Below are positions 44,189 through 52,235 of a stretch of 64,000 nucleotides of DNA, in pieces (positions within the stretch are counted from its first letter, which is position 1; each line of letters starts with the position of its first letter). The notes under the pieces were generated by a model. That model saw only the letters and a program-made list of their open reading frames with translations, had not been told where the DNA came from and did no database searches. The position numbers were made by a program, and so were the translations under genes. Where the stretch lies: contig LJZR01000003.1 of assembly GCA_001314865.1 (NCBI GenBank), forward strand, positions 140,463-204,462, read 5' to 3'. This DNA comes from Phormidesmis priestleyi Ana. GTDB lineage: Bacteria; Cyanobacteriota; Cyanobacteriia; Phormidesmidales; Phormidesmidaceae.

Positions 44189-45031
44189 ATGCAGCACGAA
44201 TATATTCAAACCAACGGCATTCAATTGCATTATGTCACCGCAGGGGAGGGGCCCCTGATGCTATTTCTCCACGGTTTTCCAGAGTTTTGGTACTCGTGGC
44301 GACATCAAATCAGCGAATTTAGCAAAGACTACAAAGTCGTTGCGGTTGACTTGCGGGGCTATAACGAGAGCGAGAAACCTCATGCAAAATCTGCCTATGC
44401 AATCAGTGAATTGATTGAAGATGTGGCAGGTGTGATTACCGGCTTGGGCTATGAAAAATGTGTGCTGGTCGGGCATGACTGGGGAGGCGCGATCGCCTGG
44501 AGCTTTGCCTACACCTATCCTCAAATGCTCAAACAGCTGATTGTGCTAAATCTACCCCATCCGGCTAAATTTGCAGAAGGCTTACGCACTCCTCAGCAGA
44601 TCCTGCGAAGCTGGTATATTGGCTTATTTCAGCTACCTATGGTGCCCGAGCTATTGCTGAGTGCCAATCACTATGCAGCCATTCGCTCGCTGTTTACCAA
44701 CACAGCTGTGAATCCACATACTTTTACCTCAGCAGATCTGGATGCCCTAGTCGCTGCTGCCGCCAAGCCCAATGCGCTCACTAGCATGTTGAACTACTAT
44801 CGAAACTTACGACAGCCCGACAGTTTGTTGAATCGCCACTGGGATGTGTTGCAGGTGCCTACGCTGATGGTGTGGGGTGAAAATGATGCTGCCTTAAGCA
44901 AGGAACTCACCTACGGAACCGAAGCGCTAGTTGCAGACTTTAGAATTCACTATATTCCTCAGTGCAGTCACTGGGTTCAGCAAGAGCAGCCAGCACTTGT
45001 CAATCAATACATACGTGATTTTTTATCGTGA
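44189..45031 (+). CDS. Alpha/beta hydrolase, epoxide hydrolase-like
   Basis: 280 residues. Oxyanion motif HGFPEFWYSW, nucleophile Asp in GHDWGGAIAW, acid in VWGENDAAL and the base His in CSHWVQQEQP. An Asp nucleophile and HGxP motif point to epoxide hydrolase or haloacetate dehalogenase rather than a serine esterase. The stop codon is in the second of two 13-bp tandem copies (45014-45039). Transcribed away from the YdeP-like gene with a 75-bp gap. Confidence 0.88.
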   Translation: MQHEYIQTNGIQLHYVTAGEGPLMLFLHGFPEFWYSWRHQISEFSKDYKVVAVDLRGYNESEKPHAKSAYAISELIEDVAGVITGLGYEKCVLVGHDWGGAIAWSFAYTYPQMLKQLIVLNLPHPAKFAEGLRTPQQILRSWYIGLFQLPMVPELLLSANHYAAIRSLFTNTAVNPHTFTSADLDALVAAAAKPNALTSMLNYYRNLRQPDSLLNRHWDVLQVPTLMVWGENDAALSKELTYGTEALVADFRIHYIPQCSHWVQQEQPALVNQYIRDFLS

Positions 45032-45039
45032 TTTTTGCC
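45014..45039. repeat. 13-bp tandem repeat x2 over a stop codon
   Basis: CGTGATTTTTTAT then CGTGATTTTTGCC. The TGA stop (45029-45031) of the hydrolase is in the second copy. Confidence 0.8.
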
Positions 45040-45075
45040 TATATTTTAGTATTTCCTGCTGATACTCAGAAAGAA

Positions 45076-45879
45076 CTAGCCCAAACGATAGCCGAATCCA
45101 CGAACTGTTTTAAGATACTTCGGGTCGCTGGGATTGGCCTCTAGTTTTTCGCGCAACCAGCGAATATGCACATCGACTGTTTTGTTATCGCCAATAAAAT
45201 CGTAACCCCATACCCTATCGATGATTTGGTCGCGAGACCACACCCGCTTAGTTTGCGACATCAACAGCTCTAGAATTTTAAATTCTTTGGGCGACAGATG
45301 AACTTCTTTACCGGCTAAATATACTCGACACTCGTCTATGTTCATCACGATGTCTTCAAACCTGAGAACGCAGGCATTCTCTAACTTAGTTTTAGGCTTG
45401 CTACGCCGAATTAGCGCGCGACAGCGAGCGACGAGTTCTCTCATGCCAAAAGGCTTAGTTAAGTAGTCATCGGCGCCTACTTCTAGCCCAAGCACCCGAT
45501 CGGTTTCGGTACTCTTTGCGCTCACAATCAGAATCGGCAAATCAATGCCCCTTTGTCGAACCGTACGGCACAGGTCAAGACCGTTCATATCTGGCAACGT
45601 CAGGTCTAAAATGACGATGCTGATGCCCGCGATCGCCCCCTGATAAACGTTTTGGGAAATCCCATTATGAGAGTTTCCCTGTTGAGCGCTACCCTGTTGA
45701 GCGCCTAGGAGCATATCTAGCGCTCGCTGACCGTTTTCTGCAATACAAACTTCAAATCCTTCATCTGCTAAGAAACGGGCGATCGCCTCCCGTGTTAGCG
45801 CTTCATCTTCAACTAATAAAACCTTTCCAAGACGGACTCGAACGTTCACCTGAGCTTGCACTGACGTCAAAGAATCCAT
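45076..45879 (-). CDS. OmpR/PhoB family response regulator
   Basis: 267 residues from the ATG at 45879. Receiver domain with phospho-Asp in IVILDLTLPDMNG, Thr/Ser in ILIVSAKS and Lys in YLTKPFG; the C-terminal winged helix (LSPKEFKILELLMS...NKTVDVHIRWLREKL) binds DNA. The receiver has a Gln/Gly/Ser insert of ~25 residues, partly a 15-bp tandem duplication coding for GAQQGS/SAQQGN. It resembles cyanobacterial SphR/PhoB-type regulators, but the name cannot be fixed. No kinase is adjacent. Confidence 0.9.
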   Translation of the reverse strand: MDSLTSVQAQVNVRVRLGKVLLVEDEALTREAIARFLADEGFEVCIAENGQRALDMLLGAQQGSAQQGNSHNGISQNVYQGAIAGISIVILDLTLPDMNGLDLCRTVRQRGIDLPILIVSAKSTETDRVLGLEVGADDYLTKPFGMRELVARCRALIRRSKPKTKLENACVLRFEDIVMNIDECRVYLAGKEVHLSPKEFKILELLMSQTKRVWSRDQIIDRVWGYDFIGDNKTVDVHIRWLREKLEANPSDPKYLKTVRGFGYRLG

Positions 45880-46172
45880 TGTGCAGAATCTGTATGTCTT
45901 CACCGCGATTCTATCAGGGAAAACCCATAAGTTAGCAACACCCATTTCTAAACCTGTTGTTAATCTCTTTTTAACCTTGTGTCGGAGAATTTGCAGCAGT
46001 CTAAAAAATTAGTCAAAAAAGCTGAAATATCCCATTAAGAGGGTTTGCGAAAGATATACTAAGCGCTGTACAGTAGCAGGCTGTCAAAACAATGTTGCAT
46101 AAAAAAAAGATAGTAGCTACATTAAGAAGCTAATTTAATTGATTGAAAGACGATTGTCTAAAGTTTGCCATA

Positions 46173-46715
46173 ATGCCATCTATACAAGATCTTTTAACCA
46201 CCCTTTCCACTAATGGATCTGCTCAGTATGGCCATGAAGCGGTAACTCAAAGGATGCATGCCTTGCAATGTGCGACGCTTGCCGAATCCGCCCTAGCGCC
46301 GCCAGCGCTCGTGGTGGCTTGCCTTCTTCATGACTTTGGTCATGTGGTTCATTCACTCGGCGATGACGCGGTCGAGCGTGGCATTAACGACCGCCACGAA
46401 AAGCGCGCCCTTTCCTATCTAGATGATCTTTTTGTTGAAGCGGTGACGCGGCCTATCCGGCTGCATGTGCGAGCCAAGCGCTATCTCTGTGCAGTTGATA
46501 GCTCCTATTGGGACGGGCTTTCACCCGCTTCTAAGCGTAGCCTAGAGCTGCAAGGCGGCATTTTTTCTGAGGAAGAGGCGATTGAATTCATCAACCAGCC
46601 CTATGCTAAAGATGCCGTACAGCTCCGGATTTGGGACGATTTGGCTAAAAACCCCAACATGACTACCCCAGATTTTCATCACTTTTTACCTGTGCTCAGC
46701 GTCTGTCAAAAATAG
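46173..46715 (+). CDS. HD-domain protein, PhnZ-like di-iron oxygenase
   Basis: 180 residues from the ATG at 46173. The HD fold residues fit PhnZ in identity and spacing: Tyr19, Glu22 and His29 in YGHEAVTQRMH, His53-Asp54 and His57 in LHDFGH, His75, His98 and Asp155 in RIWDD. PhnZ uses a mixed-valent iron pair to cleave a hydroxylated aminoethylphosphonate, giving phosphate. The partner hydroxylase PhnY and other phosphonate genes are not in this window. A myo-inositol-oxygenase-like relative is the alternative. Its stop is in the first of five 15-bp repeats. Confidence 0.78.
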   Translation: MPSIQDLLTTLSTNGSAQYGHEAVTQRMHALQCATLAESALAPPALVVACLLHDFGHVVHSLGDDAVERGINDRHEKRALSYLDDLFVEAVTRPIRLHVRAKRYLCAVDSSYWDGLSPASKRSLELQGGIFSEEEAIEFINQPYAKDAVQLRIWDDLAKNPNMTTPDFHHFLPVLSVCQK

Positions 46716-46781
46716 ACGGCCCAAAAATAGACGGCCAAAGAAACAAGCGCCCAAAAATCAAGCGCCCAAAGATAGAACGCT
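46707..46781. repeat. 15-bp tandem repeat x5 over the PhnZ-like stop codon
   Basis: CAAAAATAGACGGCC twice exactly, then three decayed copies ending near 46781. The TAG stop is at 46713-46715. With a 15-bp unit, copy two gives a second in-frame TAG. Confidence 0.9.
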
Positions 46782-46847
46782 AAAATTAGGGCTGTATGGG
46801 ACTATGAGCCAGAACTTTGCATCAGATACCTGAATAGAAAAATAAAA

Positions 46848-47843
46848 ATGATATTACGCAACTGGCTTGCCTTGCTGTTATCCATCGCGATACTGCTTAT
46901 CGTTCAGTCACCGATTGGGCAATCAGCAGAGGCTTCTATAAGTGATGTTAAGATTACGCCGTTGGGTAGTCACGAGGGTGAGTTCTGCGCCCTAGATCGC
47001 GCATTGGTGTTTGAAGATCCGAACGGGTTGCGCATTCTTTACGATGCCGGTAGAACGGTCGCTGGCGCAGAAGACCCCCGGCTAGGTGAGATTGATGTTG
47101 TACTGTTAAGCCATGTTCATGGCGACCATTTGGGCGATCGCCGAATTGCCGAGGTCAACGCAGGCACCTGCGCTCAGCCAGAGGCAAATGTAGGCACCAC
47201 GCCAAACTCCAATAGCGTTGAACTTGCGGTGGCTAAAGGCGCTCGTATGGTGGTGGGCAGTGAAATGTCGAGCTTTTTGGCTAATAAAGTTGAAAGGTTA
47301 GGCGGCGATCCGAGCACTGTACAACTGGTTCGGTTTGGCGCTTCTAGAGAGATTGACGGCGTAAGCTTTACCACGGTGCCAGCGGTTCACTCTAATGGGC
47401 TAAGCGGTGATTTTATTGAAGGTGAGCTGGGTGAGAGCCTATCTGCTGCCGGACTAAATGCCTATGTAGGGCCACCCACAGGATATGTCATCACTTTTTC
47501 TAACGGTTTGGTGGCTTACCTCTCGGGCGATACGGGCGTAACGGCTGAACAACAAACTGTAGTCGCGGGCCAATATGGCGCTGAACTCGTCGTGATGAAC
47601 ATTGGAGATACTTTTACTACTGGCCCTACAGAGGCTGCCTATGTCATCAATGAGCTGGTTCAACCCAATGCTGTAATCGCTTCTCATGCCAATGAAGCGG
47701 CGACTATCAATGGTAAAGTTCAGCCAGAGACCAAGACGGCTGCCTTTATTGCAGCGACTGAAGCCAGCGTTTATGTGCCACTGAGTGGAAGAATGCTATC
47801 GTTTGACGCTGATGGCGTGTGTACGGACGGATGCGCTAACTAA
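46848..47843 (+). CDS. Metallo-beta-lactamase-fold hydrolase, exported
   Basis: 331 residues with an N-terminal signal peptide (WLALLLSIAILLIVQSPIGQSAEA). The metal motif HxHxDH is present in LLSHVHGDHLGD, followed by an Asp in LSGDTGVT and a His in VIASHANEAAT. The protein is of the UlaG/YcbL-like MBL group and is predicted to act in the periplasm. Substrate unknown. A short hairpin lies downstream (47871-47892). Confidence 0.88.
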   Translation: MILRNWLALLLSIAILLIVQSPIGQSAEASISDVKITPLGSHEGEFCALDRALVFEDPNGLRILYDAGRTVAGAEDPRLGEIDVVLLSHVHGDHLGDRRIAEVNAGTCAQPEANVGTTPNSNSVELAVAKGARMVVGSEMSSFLANKVERLGGDPSTVQLVRFGASREIDGVSFTTVPAVHSNGLSGDFIEGELGESLSAAGLNAYVGPPTGYVITFSNGLVAYLSGDTGVTAEQQTVVAGQYGAELVVMNIGDTFTTGPTEAAYVINELVQPNAVIASHANEAATINGKVQPETKTAAFIAATEASVYVPLSGRMLSFDADGVCTDGCAN

Positions 47844-47870
47844 CTAACCTATGAGAGCCTTGAAACCAAA

Positions 47871-47892
47871 AAAGCCCGCTTGCGCAGGCTTT
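47871..47892 (+). terminator. Possible terminator hairpin
   Basis: AAAGCC pairs with GGCTTT, extended by GC/GC around one mismatch. The T run is short, so this is a weak call. Confidence 0.4.
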
Positions 47893-47960
47893 AACTATAG
47901 GCTTCAACTCCAGACTTCAACGGCAGGTTTCAATGACCAGAGGCTTAAGACGAGAAAAAA

Positions 47961-48512
47961 CTACGCCAATTTTCTCTTAATGAAGGCAAGAATTTTGTTG
48001 TTTTGAGCCTTAAGGGCAGCGATGTCTTGGGTCAGCGTATCGATTTGCTTTTGGAGGGCTGTAATTTCTGCTGAAGAATCGACAGTCGGCAATGCGGTGG
48101 GTGCTGCGGCTGGAGCGGCCTGTTGAGGTCGGGCCTTGCGAGCTTTGGCCATGGCGCCTTTGATGGCACCAATGAGTTCTTTTTGTTCAAAAGGCTTTTC
48201 AATAAATTCAAAAAACTCAAAGGGTTCTTGAATTTTTTCGGTGAGTTCTTCACGGCGGCCCGACATCATAACGAGCGGAATGCTTTGAAACTCAGGCTGG
48301 GTTTGAATTTCTTGATAGACTTCGTAGCCACTCATGCGGGGTAGTAAAAAGTCCAACATAATGAGGTTGGGCTTTTGAGCGCGAATGGCATCTATTCCTT
48401 CAATGCCATCTTTGGCTTCGATTACTTCAAAATTGCCTTTGGGTAGCATGTCCCTTACACGCGCGCGAATGACTCGGCTGTCATCAATTACTAAAATTTT
48501 ATGGCTGGCCAC
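47961..48512 (-). CDS. CheY-like response regulator with C-terminal coiled coil
   Basis: 183 residues. Receiver domain: DDSRVIRARV at the start, phospho-Asp in LIMLDFLLPRMSG, SGRREE and FIEKPFEQKE. After residue ~125 an Ala/Pro linker leads to a short coiled coil (ALQKQIDTLTQDIAALKAQNNKI), which probably makes it dimerise. No DNA-binding domain, so the output is by protein contact, like PatA-/TaxP-type or scaffold regulators in cyanobacteria. Two 18-bp direct repeats lie just upstream of the start (48526-48561). Confidence 0.88.
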   Translation of the reverse strand: MASHKILVIDDSRVIRARVRDMLPKGNFEVIEAKDGIEGIDAIRAQKPNLIMLDFLLPRMSGYEVYQEIQTQPEFQSIPLVMMSGRREELTEKIQEPFEFFEFIEKPFEQKELIGAIKGAMAKARKARPQQAAPAAAPTALPTVDSSAEITALQKQIDTLTQDIAALKAQNNKILAFIKRKLA

Positions 48513-48842
48513 GACGGACTCCTTTAACTGGCAAAGTGAAACTAACTGGCAAAGTGAAAAAAGGTTTGTGCCCTGTGCTTAATCGCTTTGGCTTTGCGCA
48601 CTACCTTATTTGCTTGAGATAGCCGCTTAGTTTAAAGTTGCCCAGATTAGAGGTAGGAGAGAACAAGGGATGAGGGATGACGGATGAGGGCTGAATGGTA
48701 AAGGGCAGAGCGCTGTGACTGAGCAGCGGTGTGAATTCAGCGTAATTCGGCATTAAACTAAAAGTAATTCGACAAGTAATTTAAAAGTAATTCAGTCAGT
48801 CAGTTTAGCGATCGCACTCCTTTTGCCCCTTCTTTGGATCCT
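48513..48842. other. Divergent gap, 330 bp
   Basis: Between the response regulator (minus) and lipA (plus). Holds an 18-bp tandem pair (AACTGGCAAAGTGAAACT, 48526-48561), GGATGAGG-type repeats near 48668 and AAAGTAATTC repeats near 48765. No gene seen. Confidence 0.6.
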
Positions 48843-49760
48843 ATGTCTATTCCTTCTAGTCAGCCGGTGAAGTCGCCTCAGAAACGTCCTGAAATTATTG
48901 CGATGCCTGAGTGGCTCAGACGTCCGATTGGTAAGGCGAGCGAGCTGTCAGCAGTGCAAAAGGTGATTAAGCAAAGGCACATTCATACCATTTGCGAGGA
49001 AGGACGCTGCCCAAATCGAGGGGAATGCTACGCCAACCAAACCGCGACTTTTTTGCTGATGGGGCCAACTTGTACCCGCAGTTGTGGGTTTTGTCAGGTA
49101 GATAAAGGACACTCGCCGATGCCGCTAGACCCAGAAGAGCCTCAAAAGGTCGCTGAGTCGGTATCGCTGCTAGGATTGCGCTATGTGGTGCTCACAGCGG
49201 TTGCTCGGGATGATTTGGCCGATGGGGGGGCTAGCTGGTTTGTACAGACGATGGATGCGATTCGAGATCGCAATCCCGATACGCAAATTGAGGTGCTGAC
49301 GCCTGATTTTTGGAGTGGGCTAGATGCTGAGGTGCAGCAGCGACTGAGAATAGAAACAGTGGTGAGGGCCAAGCCCGCTTGCTTTAACCACAATGTAGAG
49401 ACGGTGAAGCGTTTGCAGGGACCGGTACGGCGAGGGGCTAAGTATGAGCGATCGCTCGATGTCCTGCGCTATGTAAAAGCGGTTGACTGTTCGGTGCCAA
49501 CTAAGTCTGGCCTGATGGTGGGCCATGGTGAAACAAAGGCAGAACTGATAGAAGCTATGGAAGATCTGCGGAAAGTCGCGTGCGATCGCCTGACTATTGG
49601 CCAGTATATGCGGCCCTCACTAGCGCATTTGCCAGTGCAAAAGTACTGGACGCCTGAAGAATTTGATGAGCTCGGTGCGATCGCTCAAGACCTAGGGTTT
49701 GCGCATGTGCGCTCTGGCCCGTTAGTCCGTAGCTCGTACCATGCAGGCGAAGAACCTTGA
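48843..49760 (+). CDS. lipA: Lipoyl synthase
   Basis: 305 residues from the ATG at 48843. Both iron-sulfur clusters can be placed: auxiliary cluster [12 protein letters not shown] and radical-SAM cluster CTRSCGFC; the C-terminal RSSYHAGE motif is conserved. It inserts two sulfurs into octanoyl groups of pyruvate dehydrogenase E2 and glycine cleavage H protein. Its stop and that of the convergent DUF3122 gene are 13 bp apart inside a 12-bp tandem pair. Confidence 0.96.
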   Translation: MSIPSSQPVKSPQKRPEIIAMPEWLRRPIGKASELSAVQKVIKQRHIHTICEEGRCPNRGECYANQTATFLLMGPTCTRSCGFCQVDKGHSPMPLDPEEPQKVAESVSLLGLRYVVLTAVARDDLADGGASWFVQTMDAIRDRNPDTQIEVLTPDFWSGLDAEVQQRLRIETVVRAKPACFNHNVETVKRLQGPVRRGAKYERSLDVLRYVKAVDCSVPTKSGLMVGHGETKAELIEAMEDLRKVACDRLTIGQYMRPSLAHLPVQKYWTPEEFDELGAIAQDLGFAHVRSGPLVRSSYHAGEEP

Positions 49761-49782
49761 TCAATATGACGATCAATTGACC
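49759..49782. repeat. 12-bp tandem repeat x2 between convergent stop codons
   Basis: GATCAATATGAC and GATCAATTGACC. The lipA stop (49758-49760) touches copy one and the DUF3122 stop (49775-49773) is in copy two. Confidence 0.75.
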
Positions 49783-50414
49783 AAGGCTGAATCCAAAGCT
49801 GAATCCAATGCTTGGGCGGTCAAATCTCGCCATTCATGCACAGCAAAGGGCGGTACTACTAACTCAGCAATACCGCCATCGGCCAAAGGAATTTCTACCT
49901 GCAAAGGAATATCGCCCGATAGCGCCTTCATCACCTCAAGCATGTCGTACTGCGCTGCGTTTTCAGGCAGTGACTGAGTTTGCGAATCTAACGCTGGCCT
50001 TGCCTGCCATTGAGCGCTAGCGCCCGTAGCAATTGTGAGCGGCTTTTGAGCGTTTACAGCAGCTAGGCCAGGAAAGCCAACCAACCGCAGATACAGGCCC
50101 TGTAACTCATTTTCCTGATAGCGTTTGAATAAAATCACCTGCCACGATCGGTCGCGCCTGTCCCGCAGGCTTTGTTTAGATCGAAACGTCGTTTGCCCAG
50201 GCCGTTCGTGATAGGTATGAATAGAGGCCAGGGGCATTGCAGAAGCCGCAGGCATCAATATAAAAAGGGGCAGAGCCAGTAGGCACAGCAGTAACCCAAG
50301 GGTGATTCGTTTTAATATTCCTTTGAATATTTCTTTGAATAACAAGGGCCGGTGCTGCATCATCCGTCCATGTATCATCATCATCATCAATCCATATATC
50401 ACAAGAGATATCAA
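49773..50414 (-). CDS. DUF3122 family protein, exported
   Basis: 213 residues. An N-terminal hydrophobic signal (LLLCLLALPLFILMPAASAMP) precedes a beta-rich domain with IHTYHERPGQTTFRSKQSLRDRRDRSWQVILFKR and LYLRLVGFPG, the cyanobacterial DUF3122 family. Function unknown; probably periplasmic or thylakoid-lumen. The N-terminus may begin later than 50414 (a methionine-rich start offers several ATGs). The gene's upstream end overlaps a bidirectional terminator hairpin. Confidence 0.8.
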   Translation of the reverse strand: MISLVIYGLMMMMIHGRMMQHRPLLFKEIFKGILKRITLGLLLCLLALPLFILMPAASAMPLASIHTYHERPGQTTFRSKQSLRDRRDRSWQVILFKRYQENELQGLYLRLVGFPGLAAVNAQKPLTIATGASAQWQARPALDSQTQSLPENAAQYDMLEVMKALSGDIPLQVEIPLADGGIAELVVPPFAVHEWRDLTAQALDSALDSALVN

Positions 50415-50447
50415 AAGAGGGCTGCACTTAGTGTACAGCCCTCTTTT
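50413..50447 (-). terminator. Strong bidirectional terminator
   Basis: AAAAGAGGGCTG (50413-50424) pairs with CAGCCCTCTTTT (50436-50447), with an 11-nt loop, A run on one side and T run on the other. It ends the TPR gene on the minus strand. Confidence 0.85.
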
Positions 50448-50479
50448 ATGTCAGCAGTATTCAGTTGCAAACTTTACCG

Positions 50480-52123
50480 CTATAGCTGTCTCATTTTGTT
50501 AAGCACGGCGCGGTAGCCATTGGCTTCTCCTTCCGCCAAATAGCGCTCAGCGGCGATTTGCAAGTCATCTTGAGCAGCAGAGCTATCGCCAATTGCGATT
50601 AAAGACAATCCGCGATAGTAGTAAACGTCAGCGCTAGCAGCCGAATTTTGCCGAATGATATAGGAGAAATCTTGGTAGGCGCTGTGTGCATCGCCCGATT
50701 CGTAAAGCGCTCGGCCCCTAGCAGCATAGGCGGCGGCATTGTTGTTGTTTAGTTCGATGGCATAGGTGTAGTCAGAAATAGCCGCTGGGAGATTGCCGTA
50801 AATAGCATAGGCATCGGCGCGACCTTTATAAATACCTTCATCAATGGGGTTCAGGCTAAGGGCGCTGTCAAAATCGGCGATCGCCTCAGCAATATTGTTG
50901 TTGTTGAGGCGAGCCTTGGCCCTTTGCTCGTAAGCCGCGCTCGAATAAGCGTCTAGCTCAATGACCCGATTGAAGTCGGCGATCGCCGCGCTACTGTTTC
51001 CCTGAGCGCTATACAGACTACCTCGGGTCATATAAGCCTCTACCGAGTCAGGCTGACGCGTCAGCACCGTGTTGATGTCGGCTAGCGCATCGTTAGGACG
51101 GCCCAGCGCAGCATAGATATGGCTACGGTTGTAAAAGGCTTCTACACTATCAGAATTGATGTCGATTGCTCTATTGATATCTTTAAGCGCCGCCGAGAAG
51201 GTGCCTAAGTGGTAGTAGGCCACTGCACGGTTAAGAAAGGCCGAAGCGTATTTATCGCTGTTGTTAATAGCAATGGTGAGATGCGTGATTGCGGTGTTGT
51301 ATTCTCTGAGTTCAATCAAGGCCGCACCTCGGCGTACATGAGCAGGTGCATACTTTGGATCGAGGCTAAGTGCGCGATCATAGTGAACCAAGGCGCCTTC
51401 GTAGTTGCCTACGGCAGCTTCTGCCAAGCCCCAGTAGTTGTAGGCTGCAATATACTCGGGGTTGAGCGTAACTGCCTGCTCAAAATTTTCCATCGCCGCT
51501 GCAAATTCACCCATTTGATAAAACAGCGCCCCTTTAGCAAAGTAGGCGAGCGCATAGTCAGGGCTTACTGTTGTGGCCATCACATAGTCGCTCATTGCGG
51601 CGGTTGGGTCGCCCAGTTTTAGCTTTGCGGCGGCTCTAAAAACATAGGCAGCAGCATAGTTGGCATCGGCTGCAATGGCTGCATCAAAGTGGGCGATCGC
51701 GCGTTCATATGCGCCCTCTTTGTAGTCGCGCACACCCTTGTCGTAAGACACCACCGAAGGAGCCGTTGTCGGTTCTATTTCAATCTCTAAATCCGGCAGT
51801 ACTTGGGGTTCCTCTTGCGCCTCTATCTGAAGATTCTCAAGATCTACCGGAAAGCTACCAGACGGTTCTAATCTAGCAGGAGAGAGCATGGGCGGCTCTT
51901 CTGCGGTGGTCAGCCCCAGATTGGGATCGGTATTAAAGATAGGCAAAATGACAGCATCGAAAGACTCTTCAGCGCTCAGCGGTATCATCCGCGCTGTATT
52001 GTTCGCTTGCGCCGAAGGGGTGCCAACAGGACTGCTGAGAATGCCACCCATGAGTGTGGTGATACCTAAAATTGTAAGGCCGCTGCGATTCATGACTGTC
52101 TTTACCAAAACGTTTGCTTGCAT
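50480..52123 (-). CDS. TPR-repeat protein, exported
   Basis: 547 residues from the ATG at 52123. A signal peptide (LTILGITTLMGGILSSPVGTPSAQA), an acidic linker, then about eleven TPR units from residue ~115 to the end (recurring A-x-A-Y-x-x-R/K-G and LDP/ID signatures spaced 34 residues). It is likely a periplasmic scaffold for protein complexes. Partner unknown. A longer start (52171) is open. Confidence 0.88.
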   Translation of the reverse strand: MQANVLVKTVMNRSGLTILGITTLMGGILSSPVGTPSAQANNTARMIPLSAEESFDAVILPIFNTDPNLGLTTAEEPPMLSPARLEPSGSFPVDLENLQIEAQEEPQVLPDLEIEIEPTTAPSVVSYDKGVRDYKEGAYERAIAHFDAAIAADANYAAAYVFRAAAKLKLGDPTAAMSDYVMATTVSPDYALAYFAKGALFYQMGEFAAAMENFEQAVTLNPEYIAAYNYWGLAEAAVGNYEGALVHYDRALSLDPKYAPAHVRRGAALIELREYNTAITHLTIAINNSDKYASAFLNRAVAYYHLGTFSAALKDINRAIDINSDSVEAFYNRSHIYAALGRPNDALADINTVLTRQPDSVEAYMTRGSLYSAQGNSSAAIADFNRVIELDAYSSAAYEQRAKARLNNNNIAEAIADFDSALSLNPIDEGIYKGRADAYAIYGNLPAAISDYTYAIELNNNNAAAYAARGRALYESGDAHSAYQDFSYIIRQNSAASADVYYYRGLSLIAIGDSSAAQDDLQIAAERYLAEGEANGYRAVLNKMRQL

Positions 52124-52235
52124 AGCTGAGTGAGCGCTTTTTGAAGATTGTGTATTGTGAAGTAGGCGCAACTTGCAAGCCTAGATTGCCCATCTCAGTT
52201 ATGAAATATGTTGACAAAATAGATGATCTTTGTAG

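Noticed and set aside
46173-46715. Phosphonate-degradation operon
   Set aside because: Only the PhnZ-like gene is present; the neighbours are a response regulator and an MBL-fold protein.
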